Part shown: positions 43,659 to 52,538 of the stretch, in pieces
Position numbering within the stretch: position 1 is the stretch's first letter
Layout of the letters: each line of letters starts with the position of its first letter
DNA from: an uncultured Clostridium sp.
GTDB taxonomy: Bacteria; Bacillota; Clostridia; Clostridiales; Clostridiaceae
Assembly (NCBI GenBank): GCA_934755305.1
Contig: CAKVLD010000015.1
Coordinates: forward strand, 1-52,612
Direction of reading: 5' to 3'
Length of the DNA: 52,612 nucleotides
Notes under the pieces: generated by a model
What the model was told of the DNA's origin: nothing
The model's database searches: none
The model's input: the letters and a program-made list of their open reading frames with translations, nothing else
Made by a program: the position numbers and the translations under genes

Positions 43659-44624
43659 CTACATATTATCTTCATTATTTTTAATTAATTTATCTGCTAT
43701 TATAAATCTTGGTCTTTGCTTTGTTTCATTGTATATCTTACCTATATATTCTCCTATTACTCCAAGAGATAAAAGTTGGATTCCTCCAAGCATCCATATA
43801 GATAATGTTATAGAAGTCCATCCTGTTACTGTATTTCCCATAAGCTTCATTACTATTGAATATATTAAAGCTATAAAGCTAAAGCAACATATAAAGAATC
43901 CTAGTCCAGTAACTATTCTTATTGGCTTAATACTTAGAGATGTTATACCATCTAAAGCAAAAGTTATCATCTTCTTTAAAGGATATTTTGATTCTCCTGC
44001 AAATCTTTCATGACGTTCATATTCAACTATAGAATGTTTATATCCTACTAATGGAACTAGTCCTCTTAAAAATAAATTTACTTCCTTAAATTGACTTAAT
44101 CCTTCTAAAGCACGTTTACTCATTAAACGATAATCCGCATGATTATATACTGTATCTGCTCCCAGTACATTCATAAATTTATAAAATCCTAAAGCAGTTG
44201 TTCTCTTAAAAAATGTATCAGTTTTTCGTGAAGATCTTACCCCATAAACCACATCACTACCACTGTAATATTCCATAACAAACTTATCTATTACATCTAT
44301 ATCATCTTGTAAATCAGCATCTAAAGATATAGTCATATCTGCATATTCTTTAGCAGTCATAAGTCCTGCTAATAGAGCATTTTGATGACCTCTATTTCTT
44401 GAAAGATTAATTCCACTAAATATATTATTTTTTTCATGTAATTCTTCAATTATACTCCATGTCTTATCCTTAGAGCCATCATTTACAAATAATATCTTAC
44501 TTTTATTATTTATGATGCCCTTTTCCATCATTCCAGTTATCTTTTCTAATAACCTTTTTGATGTTTCATGTAATACCTCTTCTTCATTATAACAAGGTAC
44601 TACTAGATACAATGTTTCATTCAT
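43659..44624 (-). CDS. Family 2 glycosyltransferase, DPM1/GtrB-like (undecaprenyl-phosphate sugar synthase)
   Basis: A 321-residue GT-A enzyme with two C-terminal TM helices. LVVPCYNEEEVLHE opens the fold, SLDADLQDD is the metal-binding region, and YERHERFAGESKYPLKKM is typical of GtrB/ArnC-like enzymes that transfer a sugar to polyprenyl phosphate. GGAGG precedes ATG by 9 nt. It is paired with gtrA and lies downstream of an LTA-synthase-like gene and two GT-C genes. Confidence 0.9.
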   Translation of the reverse strand: MNETLYLVVPCYNEEEVLHETSKRLLEKITGMMEKGIINNKSKILFVNDGSKDKTWSIIEELHEKNNIFSGINLSRNRGHQNALLAGLMTAKEYADMTISLDADLQDDIDVIDKFVMEYYSGSDVVYGVRSSRKTDTFFKRTTALGFYKFMNVLGADTVYNHADYRLMSKRALEGLSQFKEVNLFLRGLVPLVGYKHSIVEYERHERFAGESKYPLKKMITFALDGITSLSIKPIRIVTGLGFFICCFSFIALIYSIVMKLMGNTVTGWTSITLSIWMLGGIQLLSLGVIGEYIGKIYNETKQRPRFIIADKLIKNNEDNM

Positions 44625-44696
44625 TTAAAACTACCTCCACTTATATTAAGTATTTTTATAAAATACACACTATCTCACATTATATCATTATTATAG

Positions 44697-46511
44697 CTAA
44701 CTTACCTTATTTCTTTTTTCGTAATAGTTATTCTTTATTATACTATCAGCTATATCATATGCCTCTTCTAACTTTTCTCTCTCTTCATCTGTAGGATTCC
44801 CAACAACTATTCCACCTTTTATTACAGAAGCATCTCTATTAGTATTTAAAAGATTTCTTCCCATAGCAGTATTATCAGTATTAACTCCTAATAAATAAGA
44901 TATAGTTGGCATTATATCAATATGTCCACCTACTGTATCTATTGTTTCCTTTGGTATATCTTTTCCATAAACAATAAAAGGTATTTGTCTTTTATATTCT
45001 TGCCACCAATCTCCTGGAATATCACTTTCCTCTACATCTTCAGTATAATATTTATGAACACCACCATGGTCTCCATAAATAACAACTACAGTATTGTCCA
45101 TAAGACCTTTTTCCTCTAACATATCTATAAACAATCCAATTTGCTTATCTGCATAATGTATAGCTTGGAAATACCCTCCTAATCTATTAGAGTCTAAATC
45201 CTCTGGTAAATCAAGATATCTATATTCATCCTTTATATCAAAAGGCCCATGACTTGATAATGTAGGAATTACTGAATAAAAAGGTTCTTTTAAAGTACTT
45301 AATTTATCTACATATTGAGTATAAAAACTTCTATCTGATAATCCAAATCCAACATATTCATCAATTTTATAATCATTTATTCCCCAACTACTACTAAATC
45401 CCAAAGCTGCCTTGTGAGCTTCAAGCCATCCCCAGTCGCCACTTCTTTCAGCATGAGTAGAAACAGTTGTATACCCATTACTATTAAGAATTCTAGCTAA
45501 TGAATTAAATTTAACTTCAGGGTAAGTTAAAAATGTTACTGAATCTCCTAAAGTTAACACTCCTGTATTAACCATGGCATCACAATCAATACTGTTAGCT
45601 GCATTATTTTGTTCATAGACATTACTAAAATATAATCCATTATTTATTAACTTATTCATATTAGGTGTAATTTCTTGTCCATAAATGCTTTGATTTATAA
45701 CAAAGTTTTCCAAAGCTTCTATTTGAAGAAATACTACATTCTTTCCTTTAGCTATTCCCTTATACTCATTATCTGGCAGATTTTCATTATTCCATTCAAG
45801 CCATTTATCTATCTTGTCCATTTCTTCTTCATCAGTAGTTGAATTAACCTTTTGTAATGTTGTATATGCATCGTATATAAAATCTCCTATAGGAGACCTC
45901 ATAGCAACCCTTGTAGCTGGATTCCAAGATGCTTCCCAATCATTTTGAATAAATCTAATATCTGTACCAGCAATTCTTTTAATATCAAATAAATAATGCC
46001 ATCCAAAAATAATAATTAAGCTCACTAATACTCCCATAATTGCTGTCTTTATATATCTACTATTATCATACTTACCTGAACGTTTAATTAACAGATATAT
46101 TATTACAGGTATATCTATAATAAATAATAAATCAATTAGACTAGGATTAAATAAACTCTGTCCTAACGGATTAAATAAATCTGGGAATACTATATACTTA
46201 ATTCCAAAGAAATAACCACTAGCCCTAAATATCCAAAGATCTGCTATTAAAAAAACAGAATACACTACATCTATTATTGTAAAATAGATAAATTTGCCTT
46301 TTTCTCTAAAAAACAATCCAGGAAATGCAAGGCAACATAGAATGGCTAAATGTGGAATAATCACTGTATAGTCTATGGATAATCCATTAAAACTCCTTCC
46401 ATCATTAGAAGCTCCTATAAATATAAAGAATAAATTCTTAATATATAATAAAAGAAGAAATCCAATAAAAACAGCAATTTTTCTGTTCATCTTTATGTTC
46501 ATTTTTTTCAT
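44697..46511 (-). CDS. LTA synthase-family membrane phosphotransferase
   Basis: A 604-residue protein with five N-terminal TM segments (to about 185) and an extracytoplasmic alkaline-phosphatase-fold domain. VVFLQIEALENFVIN is the first metal strand, TPNMNKLINNGLYFSN follows, and VVIYGDHGG gives the metal-binding DH. At the nucleophile position the sequence is AANSIDCDA, where LtaS has KTSDAE, so the catalytic residue appears to be Ser rather than Thr. Known relatives polymerise glycerol phosphate from phosphatidylglycerol or transfer phosphoglycerol or phosphoethanolamine to glycans. GGAGAAG precedes ATG. Its start overlaps the upstream GT-C stop. Confidence 0.88.
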   Translation of the reverse strand: MKKMNIKMNRKIAVFIGFLLLLYIKNLFFIFIGASNDGRSFNGLSIDYTVIIPHLAILCCLAFPGLFFREKGKFIYFTIIDVVYSVFLIADLWIFRASGYFFGIKYIVFPDLFNPLGQSLFNPSLIDLLFIIDIPVIIYLLIKRSGKYDNSRYIKTAIMGVLVSLIIIFGWHYLFDIKRIAGTDIRFIQNDWEASWNPATRVAMRSPIGDFIYDAYTTLQKVNSTTDEEEMDKIDKWLEWNNENLPDNEYKGIAKGKNVVFLQIEALENFVINQSIYGQEITPNMNKLINNGLYFSNVYEQNNAANSIDCDAMVNTGVLTLGDSVTFLTYPEVKFNSLARILNSNGYTTVSTHAERSGDWGWLEAHKAALGFSSSWGINDYKIDEYVGFGLSDRSFYTQYVDKLSTLKEPFYSVIPTLSSHGPFDIKDEYRYLDLPEDLDSNRLGGYFQAIHYADKQIGLFIDMLEEKGLMDNTVVVIYGDHGGVHKYYTEDVEESDIPGDWWQEYKRQIPFIVYGKDIPKETIDTVGGHIDIMPTISYLLGVNTDNTAMGRNLLNTNRDASVIKGGIVVGNPTDEEREKLEEAYDIADSIIKNNYYEKRNKVS

Positions 46512-47965
46512 TATAAATTCTTCTCCTTAATTTTTTTATATTGTTTTTTTAAATTATCTATTCCAAGAATACTTAATATAATAAATACCCAACAAGCTAT
46601 ATAAGAGTATCTTGGTTGAGACTCAGTTATTAAATACATTGCTCCATATCCACAAAGAATCAAATAAAACAACATAACTTCAGAATTATCTTTTATAACC
46701 TTTCTATTAAAAGTCCCTATTAAAATCAATCCAACTATAACAACATAAAATACTTGTAAAATTCCAGTACCACCTCCAGCTAAGTTTACTTTTATTTCAT
46801 CTTCTGGTACTGATAATTGAGACCAAAAAACTCCACTTAAATCTCCTTCATTCCATTGCATAGAAAACTTTCTAACATAGAAACCTAATAATTTTAAAGG
46901 AGGTGTAGTAGTCAATCTCTCTTTTATTATTTCTCTACTCTTTTCTTCAATTAACTCATAATCATAATTGCATTTTTCAGGAAGTGCTGCATCCTCTTCA
47001 TTCCATCTACCTCCACTTTCATAATGAGTTCCTTTTAAAACATTTGTTATAGAAGGTTCACTTCCACTCCATAAAGGATACTCTGTTATTTTAGTAGCTT
47101 GCAATACAGAACTTACACAAATTAATATTATAAAATAAGATACACTAATTAAGAGTAACTTTTTAATTTTATCTATTAATCCTTCATTTGTATAAACAAA
47201 AATATATATTCCATAAGCAATTAAAATAATTAGAGCAACCATTCTAAATAAATTTCCTAATGAAAGTGCTATTCCACAAGGAATAAGTAACAATTTATTC
47301 TTTTTATCTTTAACTACTAATAGAAATATATAAATACTAGCTAAATAAAATGGAATTGCTATATTTTCTGTACAAAATACCGCTGTATATGTTACTAAAG
47401 GAGGAAATATTGCTGCTATAATCATAGAATATAACCCATACTTCTTACCTTCAAACAACTTATTAACTATTAAGTAGACTAAATAAACTACTAATACTCC
47501 TAAAATTAAATTTACTATTTTCATAGCTATTAAATTACTTGCAGGAAATAAAAACTGCATCATAGCCATGTATAATACCATTATTGTTAAGTGGGGAAAT
47601 CTAGCTATATATCCAGTCCCCCAAAACATATCTGTATTTCCATTTAATAATGATTTTGCCCCTTCATAAATAGTTTTAAAATCAGATGTAGGTATACTAT
47701 TTATATTAAGTAACCAAATAACTCTAAAAATAAGTGCTATCCCTAAAATACTAATTATTTTAATTTTACTAGATAACCCTGATTTAATAATTCCTACTCC
47801 TCCTATAAGAGCTACTACATACATTATTAATGTTATAATAGCACTCCTATTGAAAGAAGTTAAAGCTCTAGATATAGTTCCAAAGCTAACAAAAACTAAT
47901 ATCACTAGCAACACCTTTAATACATTCAACATAAAACCAGATAAAAACCTACTTATCTTTTCCAT
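46511..47965 (-). CDS. GT-C (GT39/GT83-like) polyprenyl-sugar glycosyltransferase, paralogue 2
   Basis: A 484-residue membrane protein with 11-12 TM segments and the GT-C catalytic Asp region SIPTSDFKTIYEGAKSLLN in the first outer loop, then YIARFPHLTIMVLY. A soluble outer segment YDYELIEEKSREIIKERL lies late. It is clearly paralogous to the gene just upstream (shared GTGYIARFPH, TENIAIPF, GNLFR, PSKL/PPLKL regions). The start lies inside the upstream gene (17-bp overlap) with GGAGG 10 nt before. GT-C enzymes use lipid-linked sugars outside the membrane, fitting the downstream gtrB/gtrA pair. Confidence 0.85.
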   Translation of the reverse strand: MEKISRFLSGFMLNVLKVLLVILVFVSFGTISRALTSFNRSAIITLIMYVVALIGGVGIIKSGLSSKIKIISILGIALIFRVIWLLNINSIPTSDFKTIYEGAKSLLNGNTDMFWGTGYIARFPHLTIMVLYMAMMQFLFPASNLIAMKIVNLILGVLVVYLVYLIVNKLFEGKKYGLYSMIIAAIFPPLVTYTAVFCTENIAIPFYLASIYIFLLVVKDKKNKLLLIPCGIALSLGNLFRMVALIILIAYGIYIFVYTNEGLIDKIKKLLLISVSYFIILICVSSVLQATKITEYPLWSGSEPSITNVLKGTHYESGGRWNEEDAALPEKCNYDYELIEEKSREIIKERLTTTPPLKLLGFYVRKFSMQWNEGDLSGVFWSQLSVPEDEIKVNLAGGGTGILQVFYVVIVGLILIGTFNRKVIKDNSEVMLFYLILCGYGAMYLITESQPRYSYIACWVFIILSILGIDNLKKQYKKIKEKNL

Positions 47966-49439
47966 ATAATAATATCCTCCTCAAAATTTTGTCCATCAAG
48001 TTAATTCCTATTGATCCCATTAATATAAATACCCAACATACAACATATCCATATCTAGCTTGATTCTCGCTTATTAAATACAATATTCCATATCCGCAAA
48101 ATACATAATATATAATAGCAATAGCATTATTATTTATAGATTCTTTAAAATTTAAAAGACCTATATAACTTAATCCTATAAGAATTACGCAAAATAACTG
48201 GCTAAACCATATTCCTTTCTCGCTAAACTTAAGAAACATATCACTATCTTCTAATCCATGCTCAGCCCAATAAGCCCCTGAGAAATCACCTATAGTCCAT
48301 TGACTAACAAATTTATACTTAAAAAATTCTATAAGTTTACTAGGTTCAGTTTTTGTTAATCTTTCTTCAATAATTTCTTTACATACCTCTTCTATCTTCT
48401 GATAATCGAAATTATAATTATCAGGTATCTTTGCATCATCTGGATTCCATTTTCCTTTATATTCTATATTTAACCCTTTAACAATATTGGTTAAGGAAGG
48501 CTCCCTTCCCTTCCATAGTTGATATTCTATAACTCCAGTATTATGTAATACTAAACTTACTGTACCAAAGGGAATTATAAATCCTAAAATAACTATTATT
48601 ATATATATACATTTTTTCTTAATGGCATCTCTATAAGAGACAATTAAAAATAATATAAAAGCAACCATTAATATAGCAGCAACTTTTCTAAATAAATTAC
48701 CTACTGATAAATAAACTGATGCTAGTAATAAATACTTCCATTTCTTTTTATTATTTATTACTAATATAAAATAATAAATTCCTAATAAAAAGAATGGTAT
48801 TGCTATATTCTCAGTTGTATATATTGCTGTATAAAGAATTAATGGAGGATATAGAGCTGTAATTACCGCTGCAATCCTAGCTTCTCTTTCAATATTAAAT
48901 AACTCTTTAACAATACAATAAATAATATATATATTACAAGTTGAAGCTATTACATTAAAAAACTTTATTGCTAATAAAGGCTTTGGAAAAATTAATTGTA
49001 TTAAAGCAAAATACAACGTTGGTATTGTTATATGCGGAAACCTTGCTATATACCCAGTTCCCCATAAATTTGAAAAATCTCCGTTTAATATATCAGTTCC
49101 TGTTGAAAACATTATTGCAAAATCTGATACTGGTTTACTATCAATTGAAAAGGCATAAAAAATACGCAGCAAAAAACCTATACTAAGAATAATCATTAAT
49201 ATTATCTTTTTTGAGACTTTCTTTTTATCAAGAAAATAAACGCCAAATAACATAACTATGCAAAATAATATAAATGCTAAATCTAAAATTTGTTTATTAC
49301 TACTATAATCCTTCAATTGATCAAAACTTCCTTTAACGAGTAATGACATTAATAATAATAAAGCTAATATAACAAAAGTAATAAAACATTTGTGTATCGC
49401 TAAATTATTTATACCTCTTTTATTCAATTTTTTATTCAT
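47949..49439 (-). CDS. GT-C (GT39/GT83-like) polyprenyl-sugar glycosyltransferase, paralogue 1
   Basis: This 496-residue, 11-12-TM enzyme is first in the operon. It has the catalytic-loop Asp in SKPVSDFAIMFSTGTDIL, followed by GTGYIARFPHITIPTLY, TENIAIPFFLLG and the late soluble stretch FDYQKIEEVCKEIIEERL. Tandem paralogy with the next gene suggests duplication followed by specialisation for two acceptors, two sugars or two linkage positions. Start: MNKKLNKRGINN just after an AT-rich gap that should hold the operon promoter. Confidence 0.85.
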   Translation of the reverse strand: MNKKLNKRGINNLAIHKCFITFVILALLLLMSLLVKGSFDQLKDYSSNKQILDLAFILFCIVMLFGVYFLDKKKVSKKIILMIILSIGFLLRIFYAFSIDSKPVSDFAIMFSTGTDILNGDFSNLWGTGYIARFPHITIPTLYFALIQLIFPKPLLAIKFFNVIASTCNIYIIYCIVKELFNIEREARIAAVITALYPPLILYTAIYTTENIAIPFFLLGIYYFILVINNKKKWKYLLLASVYLSVGNLFRKVAAILMVAFILFLIVSYRDAIKKKCIYIIIVILGFIIPFGTVSLVLHNTGVIEYQLWKGREPSLTNIVKGLNIEYKGKWNPDDAKIPDNYNFDYQKIEEVCKEIIEERLTKTEPSKLIEFFKYKFVSQWTIGDFSGAYWAEHGLEDSDMFLKFSEKGIWFSQLFCVILIGLSYIGLLNFKESINNNAIAIIYYVFCGYGILYLISENQARYGYVVCWVFILMGSIGINLMDKILRRILLYGKDK

Positions 49440-49612
49440 ATATAAATACCTGCCTTATTTATAATCAAATTTTATTATATCATTCTTTCTATTATAGTGT
49501 TTTTATAATTTATTACAATGATATTAATAAAATCAAGAATAATATGTATATTATTTCTCTACAAGAACTTTTATGTGATATAATATTTATAATTTATTGT
49601 AGGAGGAATCTC

Positions 49613-50983
49613 ATGAAAATTACCAAAAAAAAATTCTTAATTCCACTAAGCTGTATGATTATCCCTTTACTTTGTTATTGTATAGCTTTTTATTTTAGTT
49701 TTTTTCAAAATAAGGTCTTTGTAAAAGATAACAAAGTAATTTCATCTCAAATACCTGATAATAATTTTAATAGTCTATATACACCTAAATATAACTTTTC
49801 AGAAATACCATATAGAGAAGTTAATAACATTAGAGTAAATGTTTTAGGAAATATTTTATCTGACATATCTATCTTAGAAAAATCTCAAAGGTACTACATT
49901 CCACTAAATAGTATCTCTAAAGCATTAAATTTTATTGTATCAGAAAATGTATCCCAAAATTCTTATACATTAATTAATAGTACTACTACTTATATACTAA
50001 CTGATACTTCCTGTAATATAAATAATCATAATTATTCTTTAAGAGGAAATTTAATCGTTCATGATGAACAACCTTATATATCCTTATCAGATATAGAATA
50101 TATCTTTAATCTTACAGTTACTTTTGACTATGATGAAAATACAATTTTTCTACTTAAACCTTTATATGATAAAAAAGAATTCACTGAAGAATTAGAAGAT
50201 GGTACTGTAGCTTTAATTAGACTAGAAGATTTTTCTGCTGATAATACAATGTTAAACTCAGACATTCAAATAAAGTTTAAAATTATAGGAAACTTTTTAA
50301 GATCTAACAATATTAGATTTCATATCGCTTGGGTACCTAGATATAAATGCCCAACTGATAATATAGATAATGATTTATTAACTGAACATAATATTAGAAA
50401 TGTTGGTTTTATTAACTTAATGGATTATTTAATTAACTGTGGTGCCGAAATAGGACTTCACGGCTATACCCATCAATATAAAGATAGTACAAGTCTTAGT
50501 GGTACAGAACTTTCTAAATCAATAAATAATACAGAAGAAGCTACACGTGCTATAGTCGAAAACGCAATAGACACTGCTACTGCATTGAATATACCTTATA
50601 CATTCTTTGAAAGTTCTCATTACAAAGCCACTAAAAAAGAAAAAGAAATAATTTCAGAATACGTTAAATATCTATATGAGCCTATGAACTATTTTATATA
50701 TACAAAATTGCAAAAATCAAATAGCAACTTATATATTCCTACACCATTAGGTTATGTTAAAGACTTAGATATTTCATATATAAAGAATGAATTATGTAAT
50801 CCTAGACCAGGTGAACTAGCGAGCTTCTTTTATCATACAATAAAAGAATTGAATTTTATAAACTTTAATATTTCAAATAATATTATAGAAAATAATTATT
50901 CTAATGATTCACCATTACAACAAATAATAAGTACTCTAAAAAACAATGGATATACAACAATTCACGTAAGTGATTTTAAATAA
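49613..50983 (+). CDS. DUF2334 polysaccharide deacetylase-like protein
   Basis: A 456-residue membrane-anchored extracytoplasmic protein. A signal anchor (residues 7-28) is followed by a copper-amine-oxidase-N-like beta domain (YYIPLNSISKALNF, PYISLSDIEYIFN) at about 85-190, then a DUF2334 domain (VALIRLEDFSADN, FHIAWVPRY, GAEIGLHGYTHQY). The LHGYTHQY histidines match the metal site of carbohydrate esterase family 4. It may deacetylate wall polymers made by the divergent GT/LTA operon; this is inference. The start at 49613 is fixed by AGGAGG 6 nt upstream, not the ORF start at 49544. Confidence 0.82.
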   Translation: MKITKKKFLIPLSCMIIPLLCYCIAFYFSFFQNKVFVKDNKVISSQIPDNNFNSLYTPKYNFSEIPYREVNNIRVNVLGNILSDISILEKSQRYYIPLNSISKALNFIVSENVSQNSYTLINSTTTYILTDTSCNINNHNYSLRGNLIVHDEQPYISLSDIEYIFNLTVTFDYDENTIFLLKPLYDKKEFTEELEDGTVALIRLEDFSADNTMLNSDIQIKFKIIGNFLRSNNIRFHIAWVPRYKCPTDNIDNDLLTEHNIRNVGFINLMDYLINCGAEIGLHGYTHQYKDSTSLSGTELSKSINNTEEATRAIVENAIDTATALNIPYTFFESSHYKATKKEKEIISEYVKYLYEPMNYFIYTKLQKSNSNLYIPTPLGYVKDLDISYIKNELCNPRPGELASFFYHTIKELNFINFNISNNIIENNYSNDSPLQQIISTLKNNGYTTIHVSDFK

Positions 50984-51026
50984 AAATAAGCACTGTTTCT
51001 TGATTACGAAATAGTGCTTATTTTTA
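50982..51026. terminator. Bidirectional terminator
   Basis: AAAATAAGCACTGTTTC / GAAATAGTGCTTATTTT stem overlaps the end of the convergent VanZ gene, followed by T runs in both directions. Confidence 0.85.
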
Positions 51027-51465
51027 TTTTAGATTTTATTTTATTATTTATAATAATACATATCCCAGCAAATCCCCCACCTGATGTATCAATTAACACA
51101 TCCCTAAAAGATGGACCTCTCCCAGGAATAAAAGATTGATGAAATTCATCAGAAGATGCATATAAGAACACGAATACTAAACTTAAAATTATAGATTTTT
51201 TATCTTTAAAATACATCTTTAAAACTCTATAGGCTAAAACATATAGAATCAAGTATTCAGTAAAATGTGCAGTTTTTCTAATAATAAAAGTAGATAATTC
51301 TCCAAACTGTCCATTAAAGTCTATTCCTAGTGAAGAAAATATTAGTACTACAAATCTACTTTGCTCACTAGAGGTTTCACCATTTTGTTGAGACATCATA
51401 AAGATAAATACCATCCACAAAATAAGCATAACCCAACGTATTATTTTTTTCTTTTTGTTTTTCAT
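51004..51465 (-). CDS. VanZ-family membrane protein
   Basis: A 153-residue protein with four TM segments and the VanZ-like landmarks WMVFIFMMSQQNGETSSEQS, IRKTAHFTEYLIL and SDEFHQSFIPGRGPSFRDVL. VanZ gives low-level teicoplanin resistance in enterococci; most clostridial homologues have no known function. GAGGAGC precedes ATG. Its last codons lie within the convergent terminator. Confidence 0.9.
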   Translation of the reverse strand: MKNKKKKIIRWVMLILWMVFIFMMSQQNGETSSEQSRFVVLIFSSLGIDFNGQFGELSTFIIRKTAHFTEYLILYVLAYRVLKMYFKDKKSIILSLVFVFLYASSDEFHQSFIPGRGPSFRDVLIDTSGGGFAGICIIINNKIKSKIKISTIS

Positions 51466-51506
51466 TATAAGCTCCTCTTCACAGATGATAATAAAATAAT
51501 TAAAAA

Positions 51507-51950
51507 TTATTTATTTTCAACTATATATTTATTAATATACGCTAGCGATTCTTCTAAAACATCTTGTCCTCTTTCCATTGCTTCTACTTTAACTTCTAAA
51601 TTACATATTCTTTGATCAACTTGATACATTAATTCTTTTATATCATGTAATAACTTTGATTCATATGATACTTGTATACCATCAGAATCTATATATACCT
51701 TCTCTGGTGGTGCTCCACATTCAGTACACTTTGCATATATTCCTTCTTTTTCAACATCTTTAAAAAGCTTAAATGTATCATTATTACATTTTGAACAATT
51801 AGAAAGCATGATAAAATCATAATAACTTATATCAAATAAATATTTTGTCCCACAATCTTTACATATAATTTGTAGGTTATCATTTATAGTTTCAATAAAG
51901 AACTTATTTCCACAACAACCTTCCTTTTGACACACTACTGTCCTTATCAT
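51507..51950 (-). CDS. Double zinc-ribbon protein with C-terminal coiled coil
   Basis: A 147-residue cytoplasmic protein. Cysteine pairs VCQKEGCCGNK, ICKDCG, NCSKCN and KCTECG form two likely zinc ribbons (residues 7-90), followed by a long amphipathic helix (ELMYQVDQRICNLEVKVEAM and beyond). The start at 51950 (MIRTVVCQKEGC) follows GGGGTG by 7 nt; the longer frame begins at 51968. No characterised family is recognised. Confidence 0.7.
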   Translation of the reverse strand: MIRTVVCQKEGCCGNKFFIETINDNLQIICKDCGTKYLFDISYYDFIMLSNCSKCNNDTFKLFKDVEKEGIYAKCTECGAPPEKVYIDSDGIQVSYESKLLHDIKELMYQVDQRICNLEVKVEAMERGQDVLEESLAYINKYIVENK

Positions 51951-52049
51951 ATACCAGCACCCCTTCATATAAATAAAATCTTTCTATTTATTGTTCTATG
52001 TTTTTTTATATGCATATATATGATAAATTATTACTAATAAAATTATATG

Positions 52050-52205
52050 CTATCTTGAAGCTTCAATTTCTAATTCAATTTGTTTAATTTTATTATCTAT
52101 ATTTTCTGTACTTTTTCCTGCAAGTAAAATTTGTCTCTTTTCTAATTTTAATTCCTTTAGTTCTTTTTCTAATTCTTCTATCTTACGCACTAAAATACTC
52201 TCCAT
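52050..52205 (-). CDS. Small coiled-coil protein (46-51 residues)
   Basis: A short gene encoding KIEELEKELKELKLEKR, then LLAGKSTENIDNKIKQIELEIE, an uninterrupted charged coiled-coil pattern. The ATG at 52205 has no ribosome site. A GTG at 52190 has GGAGAG 7 nt upstream and is an attractive alternative start giving 46 residues. Some resemblance to Spo0E-type helical hairpins, but the SQELD signature is absent. Function unknown. Confidence 0.5.
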   Translation of the reverse strand: MESILVRKIEELEKELKELKLEKRQILLAGKSTENIDNKIKQIELEIEASR

Positions 52206-52415
52206 TCTTAAGACATTTTTCTATCAGCATATGTCCTATACGAAATATAATTATATAAATTACAACTTATTTTATGCTTATATTATTAATTATATAAAAT
52301 TTATATTATATTGTACATAATTATAAATAGTAAAATTACTACATTTATCACCATATTTTATAATAATCTTTCTATACATATTATTTACGATAAATTATAT
52401 AAAATTCTTATATTT
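52206..52415. other. AT-rich intergenic region
   Basis: About 200 bp, nearly all A and T, separate the small coiled-coil gene from the tRNA terminator. No coding or structured feature is visible. Confidence 0.5.
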
Positions 52416-52455
52416 ATAAAAAAATAAAAAGCTATGAATAATATTCATAGCTTTT
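52416..52455 (-). terminator. Intrinsic terminator of the tRNA cluster
   Basis: AAAAGCTATGAAT / ATTCATAGCTTTT stem followed by ATTTTTTT on the minus strand, 5 bp past tRNA-Ala. Confidence 0.9.
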
Positions 52456-52459
52456 CTCA

Positions 52460-52535
52460 TGGTGGAGATAAAGAGATTCGAACTCTTGACCCCCTGCGTG
52501 CAAGGCAGGTGCTCTCCCAACTGAGCTATACCCCC
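52460..52535 (-). tRNA. tRNA-Ala (TGC)
   Basis: The reverse complement starts GGGGGTATAGCTCAG, has anticodon loop CTTGCAC (anticodon TGC), T arm GAGTTCGAATC, and an acceptor ending TCTCCACCA with encoded CCA. The 76-nt cloverleaf is complete. Confidence 0.97.
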
Positions 52536-52538
52536 AAA

